From contig CAYWZW010000062.1 of NCBI GenBank assembly GCA_964462945.1, positions 1 through 32,741 on the forward strand: a DNA stretch of 32,741 nucleotides. The letters are read 5' to 3'. Made by a program: the position numbers and the translations under genes. Positions 24,360 to 32,015 of this stretch are shown in pieces. The DNA is from GCA-020343675 sp964462945. Lineage in GTDB: Bacteria > Planctomycetota > Phycisphaerae > Sedimentisphaerales > Anaerobacaceae. The notes under the pieces were generated by a model. That model was not told where the DNA came from. It saw only the letters and a program-made list of their open reading frames with translations, and searched no databases. Position 1 is the first letter of the stretch. Each line of letters begins with the position of its first letter.

Positions 24360-24398
24360 AGGGAGATGACTGATGTGCAGAGCGTCAGTCATCTCCCT
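24360..24398 (+). terminator. Strong hairpin between flagellin and fliS
   Basis: A perfect 14-bp inverted repeat, AGGGAGATGACTGA/TCAGTCATCTCCCT, with an 11-nt loop lies 31 nt after the flagellin stop. There is no U-tract after it (ATATGTTG follows). It may terminate or attenuate transcription, or protect the abundant flagellin mRNA from 3' decay while letting some transcripts reach fliS. Confidence 0.7.
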
Positions 24399-24454
24399 AT
24401 ATGTTGAATACCAAAAGCTTACGACCCTCCCTCAGACATGTACGGAGCGATACC

Positions 24455-24814
24455 ATGAACGGAATCAAAGCCTATCAGGACAGTGCGGTCACCACCCAGA
24501 GCCGAGGCCGCCTCATCGTCCTGCTTTACGAGGGCGCCATCAAGTTTATGAAGCTGGCCATCAGGGAGACGGAGGCGAACAACTACGAGGCAAAGGGTCG
24601 CTACATAAGCAAAGCCCAGGACATCATCAATGAGCTCAATGCCGTCCTGGATATGGACGCCGGCGGCGCCGTCGCTTCGAATCTTCGCAAGCTCTACCTG
24701 TTTATGAATAAACGTCTCTGTGAGGCTAATATAAAACGTGATCCTCAGATGATCCGCGAAGTGATCGGGCTCATGGAAGAGCTCAACGAAAGCTGGAAAG
24801 CCATATCCGGCTGA
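24455..24814 (+). CDS. fliS: Flagellin export chaperone FliS
   Basis: FliS binds the C-terminal helices of flagellin and prevents premature polymerisation before export. The ATG at 24455 (GGAG 7 nt upstream) gives 119 residues. The typical FliS start is NGIKAYQDSAVTTQSRGRL, then IVLLYEGAIKFMKLAI, ISKAQDIINELNAVLDMDAG and the C-terminal ...LMEELNESWKAI. A longer frame from 24401 would add 18 residues including part of the hairpin spacer and is unlikely. It follows flagellin and is probably read from the same promoter through the hairpin. Confidence 0.96.
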   Translation: MNGIKAYQDSAVTTQSRGRLIVLLYEGAIKFMKLAIRETEANNYEAKGRYISKAQDIINELNAVLDMDAGGAVASNLRKLYLFMNKRLCEANIKRDPQMIREVIGLMEELNESWKAISG

Positions 24815-24846
24815 TCAAATGGATGGGTGTAAAGGGGGCCCCTGCC

Positions 24847-25263
24847 ATGCTCGAAGCAAGAGATATCATGACAAAGCAGGTCATTTGCATAAGGAAAGAC
24901 ACGCCTATATTCGAAGCCGTAAAACTCATGGTGCAAAACAACATTACCGGCGTGCCCGTGGTCGAGGATGACATGACCCTGGTTGGAATGCTCTCAGAAC
25001 AGGATGTTCTGCGATTATTCCACACCTATGACGATGAAAAGGACAGGACGGTAAGTGATTTCATGACACAGCCGGCCATTCACTTTGAGGAAGACGAGCT
25101 TCTATTGGATGTTTGCTACTGCCTGAGAGACAACTCCATCCGAAGAGTCCCGGTCACGTCTAACGGCAAAGTGGCGGGCGTCATCAGCAGATCGGATATT
25201 CTCAAATACATTCTTGAGCTATCGGAGGCAAGCACCGCAAAAGCATCGGGTAAGCTGAGCTAA
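24847..25263 (+). CDS. Two-CBS-domain protein
   Basis: This small protein (138 residues from ATG 24847, or 146 from ATG 24823) consists essentially of two CBS domains. The first runs from ARDIMTKQVICIRKDTPIFE through NNITGVPVVEDDMTLVGMLS. The second runs from VSDFMTQPAIHFEEDELLLD to SIRRVPVTSNGKVAGVISRS. Such Bateman modules bind adenine nucleotides (AMP, ATP, SAM or similar) and regulate partners. The 24847 start is favoured by AAAGGGGG about 8 nt upstream. It lies 32 bp after fliS without an intervening terminator, so it may be co-expressed with filament genes. A nucleotide-sensing role in flagellar assembly is speculative. Confidence 0.85.
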   Translation: MLEARDIMTKQVICIRKDTPIFEAVKLMVQNNITGVPVVEDDMTLVGMLSEQDVLRLFHTYDDEKDRTVSDFMTQPAIHFEEDELLLDVCYCLRDNSIRRVPVTSNGKVAGVISRSDILKYILELSEASTAKASGKLS

Positions 25264-25292
25264 TTCGTCCCCACAAATACGCCGCCCCTTGA

Positions 25293-25314
25293 ATGGCAGG
25301 CGAATATCTGCCAT
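25293..25314. terminator. Possible bidirectional terminator between the CBS gene and the heparinase gene
   Basis: A 7-bp stem ATGGCAG/CTGCCAT with an 8-nt loop lies 30 nt past the CBS-gene stop, in the gap between convergent genes. No T-tract follows on either strand, so support is weak. The remaining ~190 bp of the gap show nothing I recognise. Confidence 0.3.
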
Positions 25315-25501
25315 CCCCCGCCGTGCCTGCCGAGGCACATGAGGTCCCTGGTTCCACATAGCCCCACTTCGGCTGCACGACTTCTGCCCTCAGCCAAGAT
25401 AGTGAACGTCGTGGCTGCACGGATTGAACCTTTCAGCAACCTTCTTTGGTTTATTGCTTGCGTTTGCGTTTCCCTTTGGGGCGATACGGTTCTGCGGCAT
25501 A

Positions 25502-27472
25502 CTACCGGCCACCGGCGTCGCGCCGTTGGATCCCGGCGGGCGCGCTGCGCTGCTCGTCCGGGGTGATGGTCAGCGAGATGATCGCTTTAGTTACAGGCTC
25601 CGTCAGATTGATACCCAGGCGAGTGGGTACCCTGGGGGTGCTGAGGTCTTCTTGTATGGTCTCTGATCGGATTTTGAAATCCGCACCGCTGACCATTATA
25701 TTCGCGAGAAGCGCCTCCTTCTGGTCGTGGATTCTCAGCGATGAAGCAGAAAGCTCCTGCCAGTCGTCGAACGTGACCAGGGCCGTGCCGAAATCACAAG
25801 GCCGTGAGAAAACGACTTCGTCCGTCACACTTAAGGAGCCGGAACCCAAGCGGGAATAGACGAACTTGCGTTCCAGCTTTTTGAGCTCCGGCACGTCGTA
25901 GGCGGATGAGATATCCAGGACCAGCGTGTCACTGTCGGCACTGAAGTCGTGATGAACCACGCGAGCGTGGGCCTGTTTGCCGGTTCGCTGCAGCTTGCCG
26001 GCGACGATGGGGACCGGATGCCCGAAGGAATTCAGAACGTTGCTCTCATACCGCCGGCTGCTGAACGTGCGGGCGGTATAGACTTCCCCACCCGGATCGA
26101 GCAGCAGAGGCTTGTCGCCTAACACCACCACGAAGGAGCCGACATCGTTGTGGTTGTGATGCTCGTCATTATGCCCGCCCTTGAGGACGACCCCGAGGCG
26201 CGAGGCCGAGTTTGGAGGCGGCCTGCAGATCAGGATGCCGGCCTGGTCAAACCAGGACCGGAGACCGGGGCCTTCGGAACCGCCTTGAGCCGGCGTCGTC
26301 CCCGAAGCGGAGCTGGGAAAGGAATACATCATACTCTCATAGAGCGAACCGCCGGCAGAGACGGGATCGATTTGCTCCCAGCGGCGCAAGCCCAGGCCGA
26401 GGCGACGGCTGACGAAATACATCAGCCGGGAGCTGGGCTCGGCGCGGATTGAACAATCGGCGAAAGCTGGATAGACATTGTTGATGATTTCGATTTTCGA
26501 ACCGAAAGTCGCGGCCTGTCTGGCCTTGTTATCTTGGAGCAGGTCTATTTTGCCGCCGGTCGCTTGATAAATCATTTCACTGAGCATGACGTAATAGCCG
26601 AAGCCGTAATTCCAATAGCCGAGGCCTTCGGAGCAGTAGCCGTCGTCAGTGAAGCCTGCGAGGAAATTCTTCGAGTAGTCCTCTGCTGCTACCACAAAGA
26701 GTGCGCGAGAGTCCCGCGAGTCGATGACGGCCAGCGCCGAACCGGTCACCCCGGCAAGGCAGACGGCGTTCCAATTGTTCGTTCCGGTCAGCCACCAGTT
26801 CTGCTGGCGTTTGCCCAGCACCATGTCTCGGTAAGGCTGAAAGATGCGCCGGTCGAGGTTGTCGCGGATGAGACGGCGAATCTCCGGGTTCAGCTTGTCG
26901 GCCAGCAGGTAGTCCGCGGTGGCCAGCGACCATCCGAGCGCAGAGGAACCCAGGTCAATATCAACACTTTCGCCGCGGAAGTTGGTGAGCTTGGCGTCGT
27001 GGGCGGGCATGACCCAGGTCCGCTCGGAACACAGCACGCGGACCACCTCTTCAAACGCCGGCACGAAGCGCCCCTTGTTTTCCAAACATTCGGCCAAGAC
27101 AAGCGTGGGGATTCTGCCCCGGCGCTGGCCGCTGACTCTCTGCCAACGAGTACGGTTCCCGGTGCGGGAGAAATCCAGGTAGAGATCATCGGGCTGTTCG
27201 GGAATTGGCTCCTGCAGGAGCTTCTCGGCATCTGAGATCGTCCTTGCGAAAGGACCATCCCCGGAAAGCTCCTTCCAGTGGCTGCGATCAACAGCGGGAA
27301 AGCCAAAACCTGCCGGCTTTTCGCGGAGCAAGGCCGCGACCTTGGCAAGACGACCCTCGTCAAACGCTCCGGCGTCTGCCGCAGCCGCACATTGGAGAAA
27401 CACCCCACAGCCAAAGATGAACGTGAGGGTTGTTAGTGTGAAGAGCGATTGATGTGTTGTGTTCGGTTTCAT
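25502..27472 (-). CDS. Secreted heparinase II/III-like polysaccharide lyase
   Basis: This 656-residue protein has a signal peptide (SLFTLTTLTFIFGCGVFLQC followed by AAAA) and the layout of the heparinase II/III / alginate-lyase superfamily. An alpha/alpha-toroid part (about residues 60-400, with KRQQNWWLTGTNNWNAVCLA) is followed by the Hepar_II_III beta-sandwich domain. That domain carries the HNHND motif near residue 440 and KPLLLDPGGEVY. These enzymes cleave uronic-acid-containing polysaccharides by beta-elimination; the substrate cannot be told. The ATG at 27472 has AAGGA 8-9 nt upstream; the longer frame to 27553 runs into the promoter. The last ~20 residues (DEQRSAPAGIQRRDAGGR) come from very GC-rich DNA and look like an appended tail. 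Confidence 0.85.
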   Translation of the reverse strand: MKPNTTHQSLFTLTTLTFIFGCGVFLQCAAAADAGAFDEGRLAKVAALLREKPAGFGFPAVDRSHWKELSGDGPFARTISDAEKLLQEPIPEQPDDLYLDFSRTGNRTRWQRVSGQRRGRIPTLVLAECLENKGRFVPAFEEVVRVLCSERTWVMPAHDAKLTNFRGESVDIDLGSSALGWSLATADYLLADKLNPEIRRLIRDNLDRRIFQPYRDMVLGKRQQNWWLTGTNNWNAVCLAGVTGSALAVIDSRDSRALFVVAAEDYSKNFLAGFTDDGYCSEGLGYWNYGFGYYVMLSEMIYQATGGKIDLLQDNKARQAATFGSKIEIINNVYPAFADCSIRAEPSSRLMYFVSRRLGLGLRRWEQIDPVSAGGSLYESMMYSFPSSASGTTPAQGGSEGPGLRSWFDQAGILICRPPPNSASRLGVVLKGGHNDEHHNHNDVGSFVVVLGDKPLLLDPGGEVYTARTFSSRRYESNVLNSFGHPVPIVAGKLQRTGKQAHARVVHHDFSADSDTLVLDISSAYDVPELKKLERKFVYSRLGSGSLSVTDEVVFSRPCDFGTALVTFDDWQELSASSLRIHDQKEALLANIMVSGADFKIRSETIQEDLSTPRVPTRLGINLTEPVTKAIISLTITPDEQRSAPAGIQRRDAGGR

Positions 27473-27524
27473 CGTGGCAGTTCCTTTCTGTTTCCAAGCA
27501 TTGGAGTTTAGAGAATACTGCCGA

Positions 27525-27553
27525 ATATTATCAGACGCCGGATTAAGAGGCAA
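27525..27553 (-). promoter_or_regulatory. Possible sigma70-type promoter of the heparinase gene
   Basis: On the minus strand, TTGCCT (27548-27553), a 17-nt spacer and TAATAT (27525-27530) lie about 50 nt before the ATG. Each box matches four of six consensus bases, so this is only suggestive. Confidence 0.35.
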
Positions 27554-27802
27554 GTGTACGAAATTTTCGCAGGCAATCTCAGAGCGGCGCCCCCTCGGGC
27601 GTTTGTGAATGGGCTGCCCAAGAGAGCTTAGCCGGAATCCGGTCCTTCATTCTCTCTTTTTTTTCCTTGCAAATTCTGCCCGATTACAGCAATATCTGGC
27701 AAGACCTGATAATCATCGTCTGCCGGGTCAGAAGGAGGTAGTATTTGTGCTGAACAGGAGATATGGCTCACCGTGGATGTCGCAAATTAGAAGGGAGAAG
27801 TC

Positions 27803-28762
27803 ATGAGAAGCATAGTGGCTGTCTGTGTACTGGTGGTGATGGCGACCGGCTTGCAGATCGTGTCGAACCTGTCTGCGGCTGAGGCGCCAAAACCTCGCAG
27901 CCGAACCGAAGTCGAAGCGGTCCTTGCCAAAGCTCCAAAACCGCCGGCAAGGCAGGAACTGCGGGAGCTTGACGTTGTTCTTGTTGCGTTCGAGAAGGAC
28001 CACGGCCCCAACGAGCACGATTATCCTTTGTGGCAAAAGCGATGGGCGGTGCTGCTTGGCGGCAAAGAGGCTGGGCAAGAAAATCAGGTGAACCTCTATG
28101 GCTCCCCGCCGCAGGGCAACCGGAGAAGAGCGCTGGCCGGAGCGCCGAACGTGAGAGTCTCAACGGCCTACGGATGGCCGAGCAAAGAGCAGCTTGAGAC
28201 GGCTGATTTGGTCGCTGTCTTCTGTTACGTCCAGTATGATGAACAGAAACTTAAGGACCTGGAAAGGTTCTTGTCTCGCGGCGGAGGCTTTGTCATCCTG
28301 CACCCGGCCGTGATCATTCCCAAGGGCATGAATATCACGGAGCAGATGACAAAGCTCATAGGATTGGCGTGGGAATACGATTACACGCGATGGCGTCACG
28401 GCTCGGTGGACCTGAAGATTGCTGCATCGGACCACCCGATTTGTTTAGGACTGCCTCAGTCAATTCGTTTGCTGGACGAAGCCTACTGGCCTTTGAAGGG
28501 AGACCGCACCAAAGTCACGGTATTAGCAACGTCCGACGAGACGATTAGCAAGGACTCCGACCAGACCGGACCCGAACCGATGTTCTACACCTACCAGTCC
28601 GGTAAAGGACGTGTTTTCAGTTGTATTCTTGGGCATTATACCTGGACGTTCGATGATCCGTACTTTCGCATCCTGCTGCTTCGGGGCATGGCCTGGGCGG
28701 CAAACGAGTCGCCGTATCGGTTTGACCGATTGGTGCTTCGGGGCGTCGAGCTGAGTGACTAA
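27803..28762 (+). CDS. ThuA-like domain protein, secreted
   Basis: This 319-residue protein begins with a signal peptide (MRSIVAVCVLVVMATGLQIV, cleavage likely after NLSAAEA). A ThuA-like (trehalose-utilisation, type I glutamine amidotransferase-like fold) domain follows. Diagnostic stretches are LETADLVAVFCYVQYDEQKL, FLSRGGGFVILHPAVI, a HPICLGLP region and QSGKGRVFSCILGHYTWTFD before a C-terminal GMAWAAN helix. The family is common in planctomycetes and linked to sugar metabolism, but its reaction is unknown. GGGAG precedes the ATG by 6 nt. It is 40 bp upstream of the GH172 gene on the same strand, so the two probably form an operon divergent from the heparinase gene. Confidence 0.85.
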   Translation: MRSIVAVCVLVVMATGLQIVSNLSAAEAPKPRSRTEVEAVLAKAPKPPARQELRELDVVLVAFEKDHGPNEHDYPLWQKRWAVLLGGKEAGQENQVNLYGSPPQGNRRRALAGAPNVRVSTAYGWPSKEQLETADLVAVFCYVQYDEQKLKDLERFLSRGGGFVILHPAVIIPKGMNITEQMTKLIGLAWEYDYTRWRHGSVDLKIAASDHPICLGLPQSIRLLDEAYWPLKGDRTKVTVLATSDETISKDSDQTGPEPMFYTYQSGKGRVFSCILGHYTWTFDDPYFRILLLRGMAWAANESPYRFDRLVLRGVELSD

Positions 28763-28802
28763 TATCCGTAGTGATGGTTAACCAATTAGGAAAGGACAGA
28801 TT

Positions 28803-29993
28803 ATGGAATTTGTGGAAAGACGAATGGCACAGTTTAGTGTGACAATGACAAAAAAAACGCTCGGCGTCTGGTTGGCTGGTGCCTTATTGTTGCTTGCCTT
28901 CTCGACGACCGGATGCAGGCAGAACCTGAAATTTGACGGTTTGAAAATGAGCCTTGGGAATTTGCCTCGCCTGTCAGACGCCGAAACACGCTCGATCAGT
29001 CCGGAAAGTTTCACGGGTGAAAAGGGCAAGGCAGGCATGGCGACGGAAGGGACCGGAGCGAATGCGGCTCGTGAGTTGGGGCAGGGCTGGAAGATTTCCC
29101 CCTCCGTCAGGATCGAGGCCGGCCAGACCTTTGTGATGGCCGACGTTCAGGGCTCGGGCGCAATTCAGCACATTTGGATGACTCCGACCGGAAACAATCG
29201 GTTCAATATTCTGCGGATATACTGGGACGGCGAGGAGACTCCCTCCGTTGAATGTCCGGCGGGTGATTTCTTTGCGTGCGGCCTGGGACAATACACCACA
29301 GTCACGTCATCGGCGGTCTGCGTGAATCCCGGCAGTGGGTTCAACTGCTATTGGCAGATGCCCTTTCGCAAAGGTTACAAGATGACGATGACCAATATCG
29401 ACGAAAAGGCGATGGTGCTGTACTACCAGATTGACTACACGTTGACTGGTATTCCGCAAGACATGGCTTACTTTCACGCGCAGTTCCGCCGTGTCAATCC
29501 GGTTCCCGCCAAAGAGGTTTACACGATTCTCGACGACGTGCGGGGGCAGGGACACTACATCGGAACGTATATGACGTGGGGTTCGAACAGCCCCGGGTGG
29601 TGGGGTGAAGGCGAGATTAAGTTTTACATAGATGGTGACAAGGAATTTCCGACGATTTGCGGGACCGGAACGGAAGATTATTTTTGCGGCTCCTATGGCT
29701 TTGAGAAACCGGGAACGCGTGAATATCAGGAATTTAACGCGCCTTACACCGGTATGCCGCAGGTGATAAAGTCGGAAAAACAGCCGCGCTTTAGCCTGTA
29801 CCGCTGGCACATTATGGACCCGATCAGATTTGAGAAGGACCTGAGAGTTACGATGCAGGCTCTGGGATGGAAGAGCGAAGGAAGATATTTGCCGTTGGAG
29901 GACGACCTTTCTTCCGTTGCGTTCTGGTATCAAGCCGAGCCCCATGCGTCCTTTCCAAAACTGCCCGATAAGGATTCACTGAGAATCAAGTAA
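28803..29993 (+). CDS. GH172-family (DUF2961) lipoprotein
   Basis: This 396-residue protein belongs to DUF2961, now glycoside hydrolase family 172, whose characterised members act on fructose dianhydrides and arabinofuranose glycans. A lipoprotein signal with the lipobox ending at C38 (LAFSTTGCRQ) predicts membrane anchoring. The body shows GAIQHIWMTPTG, LRIYWDGEETPSVECPAGDF, FNCYWQMPFRKGYKMTMTN, DVRGQGHYIGTYMTWGSNSP and the catalytic-region GTGTEDYFCGSYGFE. The ATG at 28803 has AGGAAAGGA upstream; internal ATGs at 28824 and 28845 are possible but less well placed. Its pairing with ThuA-like and heparinase-like genes suggests a polysaccharide-degradation locus. The substrate is unknown. Confidence 0.88.
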   Translation: MEFVERRMAQFSVTMTKKTLGVWLAGALLLLAFSTTGCRQNLKFDGLKMSLGNLPRLSDAETRSISPESFTGEKGKAGMATEGTGANAARELGQGWKISPSVRIEAGQTFVMADVQGSGAIQHIWMTPTGNNRFNILRIYWDGEETPSVECPAGDFFACGLGQYTTVTSSAVCVNPGSGFNCYWQMPFRKGYKMTMTNIDEKAMVLYYQIDYTLTGIPQDMAYFHAQFRRVNPVPAKEVYTILDDVRGQGHYIGTYMTWGSNSPGWWGEGEIKFYIDGDKEFPTICGTGTEDYFCGSYGFEKPGTREYQEFNAPYTGMPQVIKSEKQPRFSLYRWHIMDPIRFEKDLRVTMQALGWKSEGRYLPLEDDLSSVAFWYQAEPHASFPKLPDKDSLRIK

Positions 29994-30001
29994 GGCGAGG
30001 C

Positions 30002-30021
30002 GGCCGGTTTCTTCGCCGGCC
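30002..30021 (+). terminator. Hairpin after the GH172 gene
   Basis: GGCCGG/CCGGCC, a 6-bp all-GC stem with an 8-nt loop, lies 9 nt after the GH172 stop. The following sequence (CGACGATATTTCC) is only weakly T-rich. It is a plausible terminator that separates this operon from the tRNA promoter. Confidence 0.5.
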
Positions 30022-30035
30022 CGACGATATTTCCG

Positions 30036-30065
30036 TTGACACGCTCGTTGACAGATGACTATAGT
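30036..30065 (+). promoter_or_regulatory. Sigma70-type promoter of the tRNA gene
   Basis: A perfect TTGACA (30036-30041), an 18-nt spacer and TATAGT (30060-30065) lie just before the tRNA. Initiation would occur near 30072, about 14 nt upstream of the mature 5' end. Confidence 0.65.
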
Positions 30066-30085
30066 GTAAACGCTTAAATGTCTCT

Positions 30086-30159
30086 GCGCCTGTAGCTCAA
30101 TTGGATAGAGCGTCGGTCTACGGAACCGGAGGTCACAGGTTCGAACCCTGTCAGGCGCA
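30086..30159 (+). tRNA. tRNA-Arg (anticodon ACG)
   Basis: A complete cloverleaf of 74 nt can be folded. The acceptor stem is GCGCCTG/CAGGCGC with discriminator A. The D arm is GCTC/GAGC around AATTGGATA. The anticodon arm TCGGT/ACCGG has the loop CTACGGA and anticodon ACG. The variable loop is AGGTC, and the T arm ACAGG/CCTGT has the TTCGAAC loop. The 3' CCA is not encoded. ACG would be deaminated to ICG, reading CGU/CGC/CGA. Confidence 0.96.
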
Positions 30160-30266
30160 CTTGATAACCTTCGAGAAATCAGGAAGTTAGGCTCGGTGGT
30201 CGCTTCTGGGCATGTAACTCTGAATGTGCCGCAGTGCAACGATGGCAACCACCACCAGGAGGTCGA

Positions 30267-32015
30267 TCAGTGTGAATTCCCTTCGCTTATCCACGATGAC
30301 ACCGCAATTCGCCTGCAGATAGAACCGAGAGCCACCGTGGCCGCTTCATTCTGGAGAGTCCCCGTCAGCTTTACCAATTCTATGCCCGTGCCCGTTCCTA
30401 AATTGCGGGAATATTGCTTATCCGTCGGATTGTTCCAGTGCTCGTAAGCCCCCAGGCTTGCCAGACGAGTAACACCCCCCTTGTGGTCAGGGTCATAGAA
30501 TGTGCCCGAAGGCGGATTGTCCGCCAATGCGGCCTCGATGAGGTAATCGTTTGTGCCGGACTGGTGGGGAGCATCGTCCCACTCGGCCCACAGAAAATCG
30601 AAGCCGACCGCATCAATCGCCACCGGGTCCTGCGAGGCAAACAGACTTGAACTCCAGTCTCCGTCAAACGGCTGGCTGTTCCATCTCCTCGGCGCTCTTT
30701 CCTTTGCATGTTTGCCGGCATAGAGCCCGTCGATCAAGTAGAGCAATGTCTTGCCGCCAAGGTGCTTGTGCCCCATGAGGTCCACCAAGGGCCTATAATG
30801 TCCCATCCCCGGCGTGGTAAACGGCAGATCTTTGTGCAAATCGTAGTAACCCGGCGCGCGAGCGGGCTTCCTGACCAGCGAACCGTAATGGTTCTTCGCG
30901 CAGAGCGTGACGCCGGCCGCGTCGTTGTGGCTTTTGAGATTCGCCAGGTTGATCAGGTATTCGGCCTCTACGTAGGACGCAGGCACATAGTCTGTTGCCG
31001 TTCCCGCCGCATCCGGTGTGCTCCAGTAGAGGGGAACCGATGACGACTTTGCAGCAGTTCGGCCGAACCGGCCCAAGTATTCCATGTACCGAACATTTGG
31101 GAACTCCTGGTAGCATACATTGTAGAACTCGTTCGGAAAGTAGCACAGAGTGTCACCGACCGTGATGTCGGTCTCGTTGGCACCGGCTTCATTCACAAGC
31201 TGCCGCAGCAAGGCAATGATCATTTGCGGCGAGGTGTTCATATAATCAGGGGTCCCCAGGTTATAGTCCTCAATATTTGCGACTGCGCTGCTGTTCCAAA
31301 TTCTTATGCAACCTACGAAATTCACCTTGATGACGATCTTCTCGCCTGATTTGTATCCGACCTCCGGCTTGCCGTGCATCTTGTTGAAATGCTTGAAGAG
31401 CTTGTCCCATGCGGCTGCATCGCTTTGTTCGCCGCTGAGCGCCTGTACAGCCCTGCTCATCATCTTGTCCACCACCGCCTGACTCGTGTGGTCGCTTTCC
31501 CACCAGTGGCCATCTCCAGGGCCGTCCCAATCCGTGGCATTTGGGTCGTGCACCCACACAACGCGTCCGGGATAAATCCCTTTGGCCATTCCCATCGGAG
31601 CATTGGCAATTGGCTCATCGGCAAGGACCGTTTCTTCCGTCGTAATGCTCTGAGCGAACCATATCGATCCGATGCTGACGGCCACGAGCACTGCACATAG
31701 TATGTAGCGCGAATGTGCCAGGCAGCTTTTTGCCCTGCGAATGGCCGTGATCGAGCCGATCGCGCCGGCCAGCCAAACGATGAAGCCGGATGCCAGCGGA
31801 AAAGCCGCCCGCTGACATGGATACGTGGCCCGTGATGGTTTCGGGATCACCCGAACCAGGAACCATATCAGCGCCAACAGTCCCCCTGCCGGGAATATCC
31901 ACGTAAACCAGCCCGCCAGACGTTGGGCGAGCCAGCGACATCTGCTTTGGTTCTTTAGCGGGTTGCTCTTCTCTGGGCATGCCAACCGTGTGTGTTCTTT
32001 TCTTGGCGATAGCAT
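30267..32015 (-). CDS. Membrane-anchored DUF362 domain protein
   Basis: This 582-residue protein has three N-terminal hydrophobic segments: LAGWFTWIFPAGGLLALIWF, ASGFIVWLAGAIGSITAI and YILCAVLVAVSIGSIWF. An extracytoplasmic DUF362-like domain follows (GEKIVIKVNFVGC, AEYLINLANLKSHNDAAGVT, FASQDPVAIDAVGFDFLWAE). DUF362 proteins are common and poorly understood; some relatives carry ferredoxin cysteine clusters, but none is visible here. The ATG at 32015 has GAGGAAGG 7 nt upstream, making it a better start than the in-frame one at 32048. It converges on the tRNA-Arg gene, with about 107 bp between. The membrane-plus-DUF362 layout is uncommon in my experience; the function is unknown. Confidence 0.75.
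   Translation of the reverse strand: MLSPRKEHTRLACPEKSNPLKNQSRCRWLAQRLAGWFTWIFPAGGLLALIWFLVRVIPKPSRATYPCQRAAFPLASGFIVWLAGAIGSITAIRRAKSCLAHSRYILCAVLVAVSIGSIWFAQSITTEETVLADEPIANAPMGMAKGIYPGRVVWVHDPNATDWDGPGDGHWWESDHTSQAVVDKMMSRAVQALSGEQSDAAAWDKLFKHFNKMHGKPEVGYKSGEKIVIKVNFVGCIRIWNSSAVANIEDYNLGTPDYMNTSPQMIIALLRQLVNEAGANETDITVGDTLCYFPNEFYNVCYQEFPNVRYMEYLGRFGRTAAKSSSVPLYWSTPDAAGTATDYVPASYVEAEYLINLANLKSHNDAAGVTLCAKNHYGSLVRKPARAPGYYDLHKDLPFTTPGMGHYRPLVDLMGHKHLGGKTLLYLIDGLYAGKHAKERAPRRWNSQPFDGDWSSSLFASQDPVAIDAVGFDFLWAEWDDAPHQSGTNDYLIEAALADNPPSGTFYDPDHKGGVTRLASLGAYEHWNNPTDKQYSRNLGTGTGIELVKLTGTLQNEAATVALGSICRRIAVSSWISEGNSH

Noticed and set aside
29976..30248. 90-codon minus-strand frame reading SSAPDRVRTCDLRFRRPTLY
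   Set aside because: It is the antisense of tRNA-Arg; this peptide is a well-known spurious annotation opposite tRNA genes.
30086..30266. tRNA-Arg as an integration site for a mobile element
   Set aside because: No integrase gene and no duplicated tRNA 3' end found in the window.
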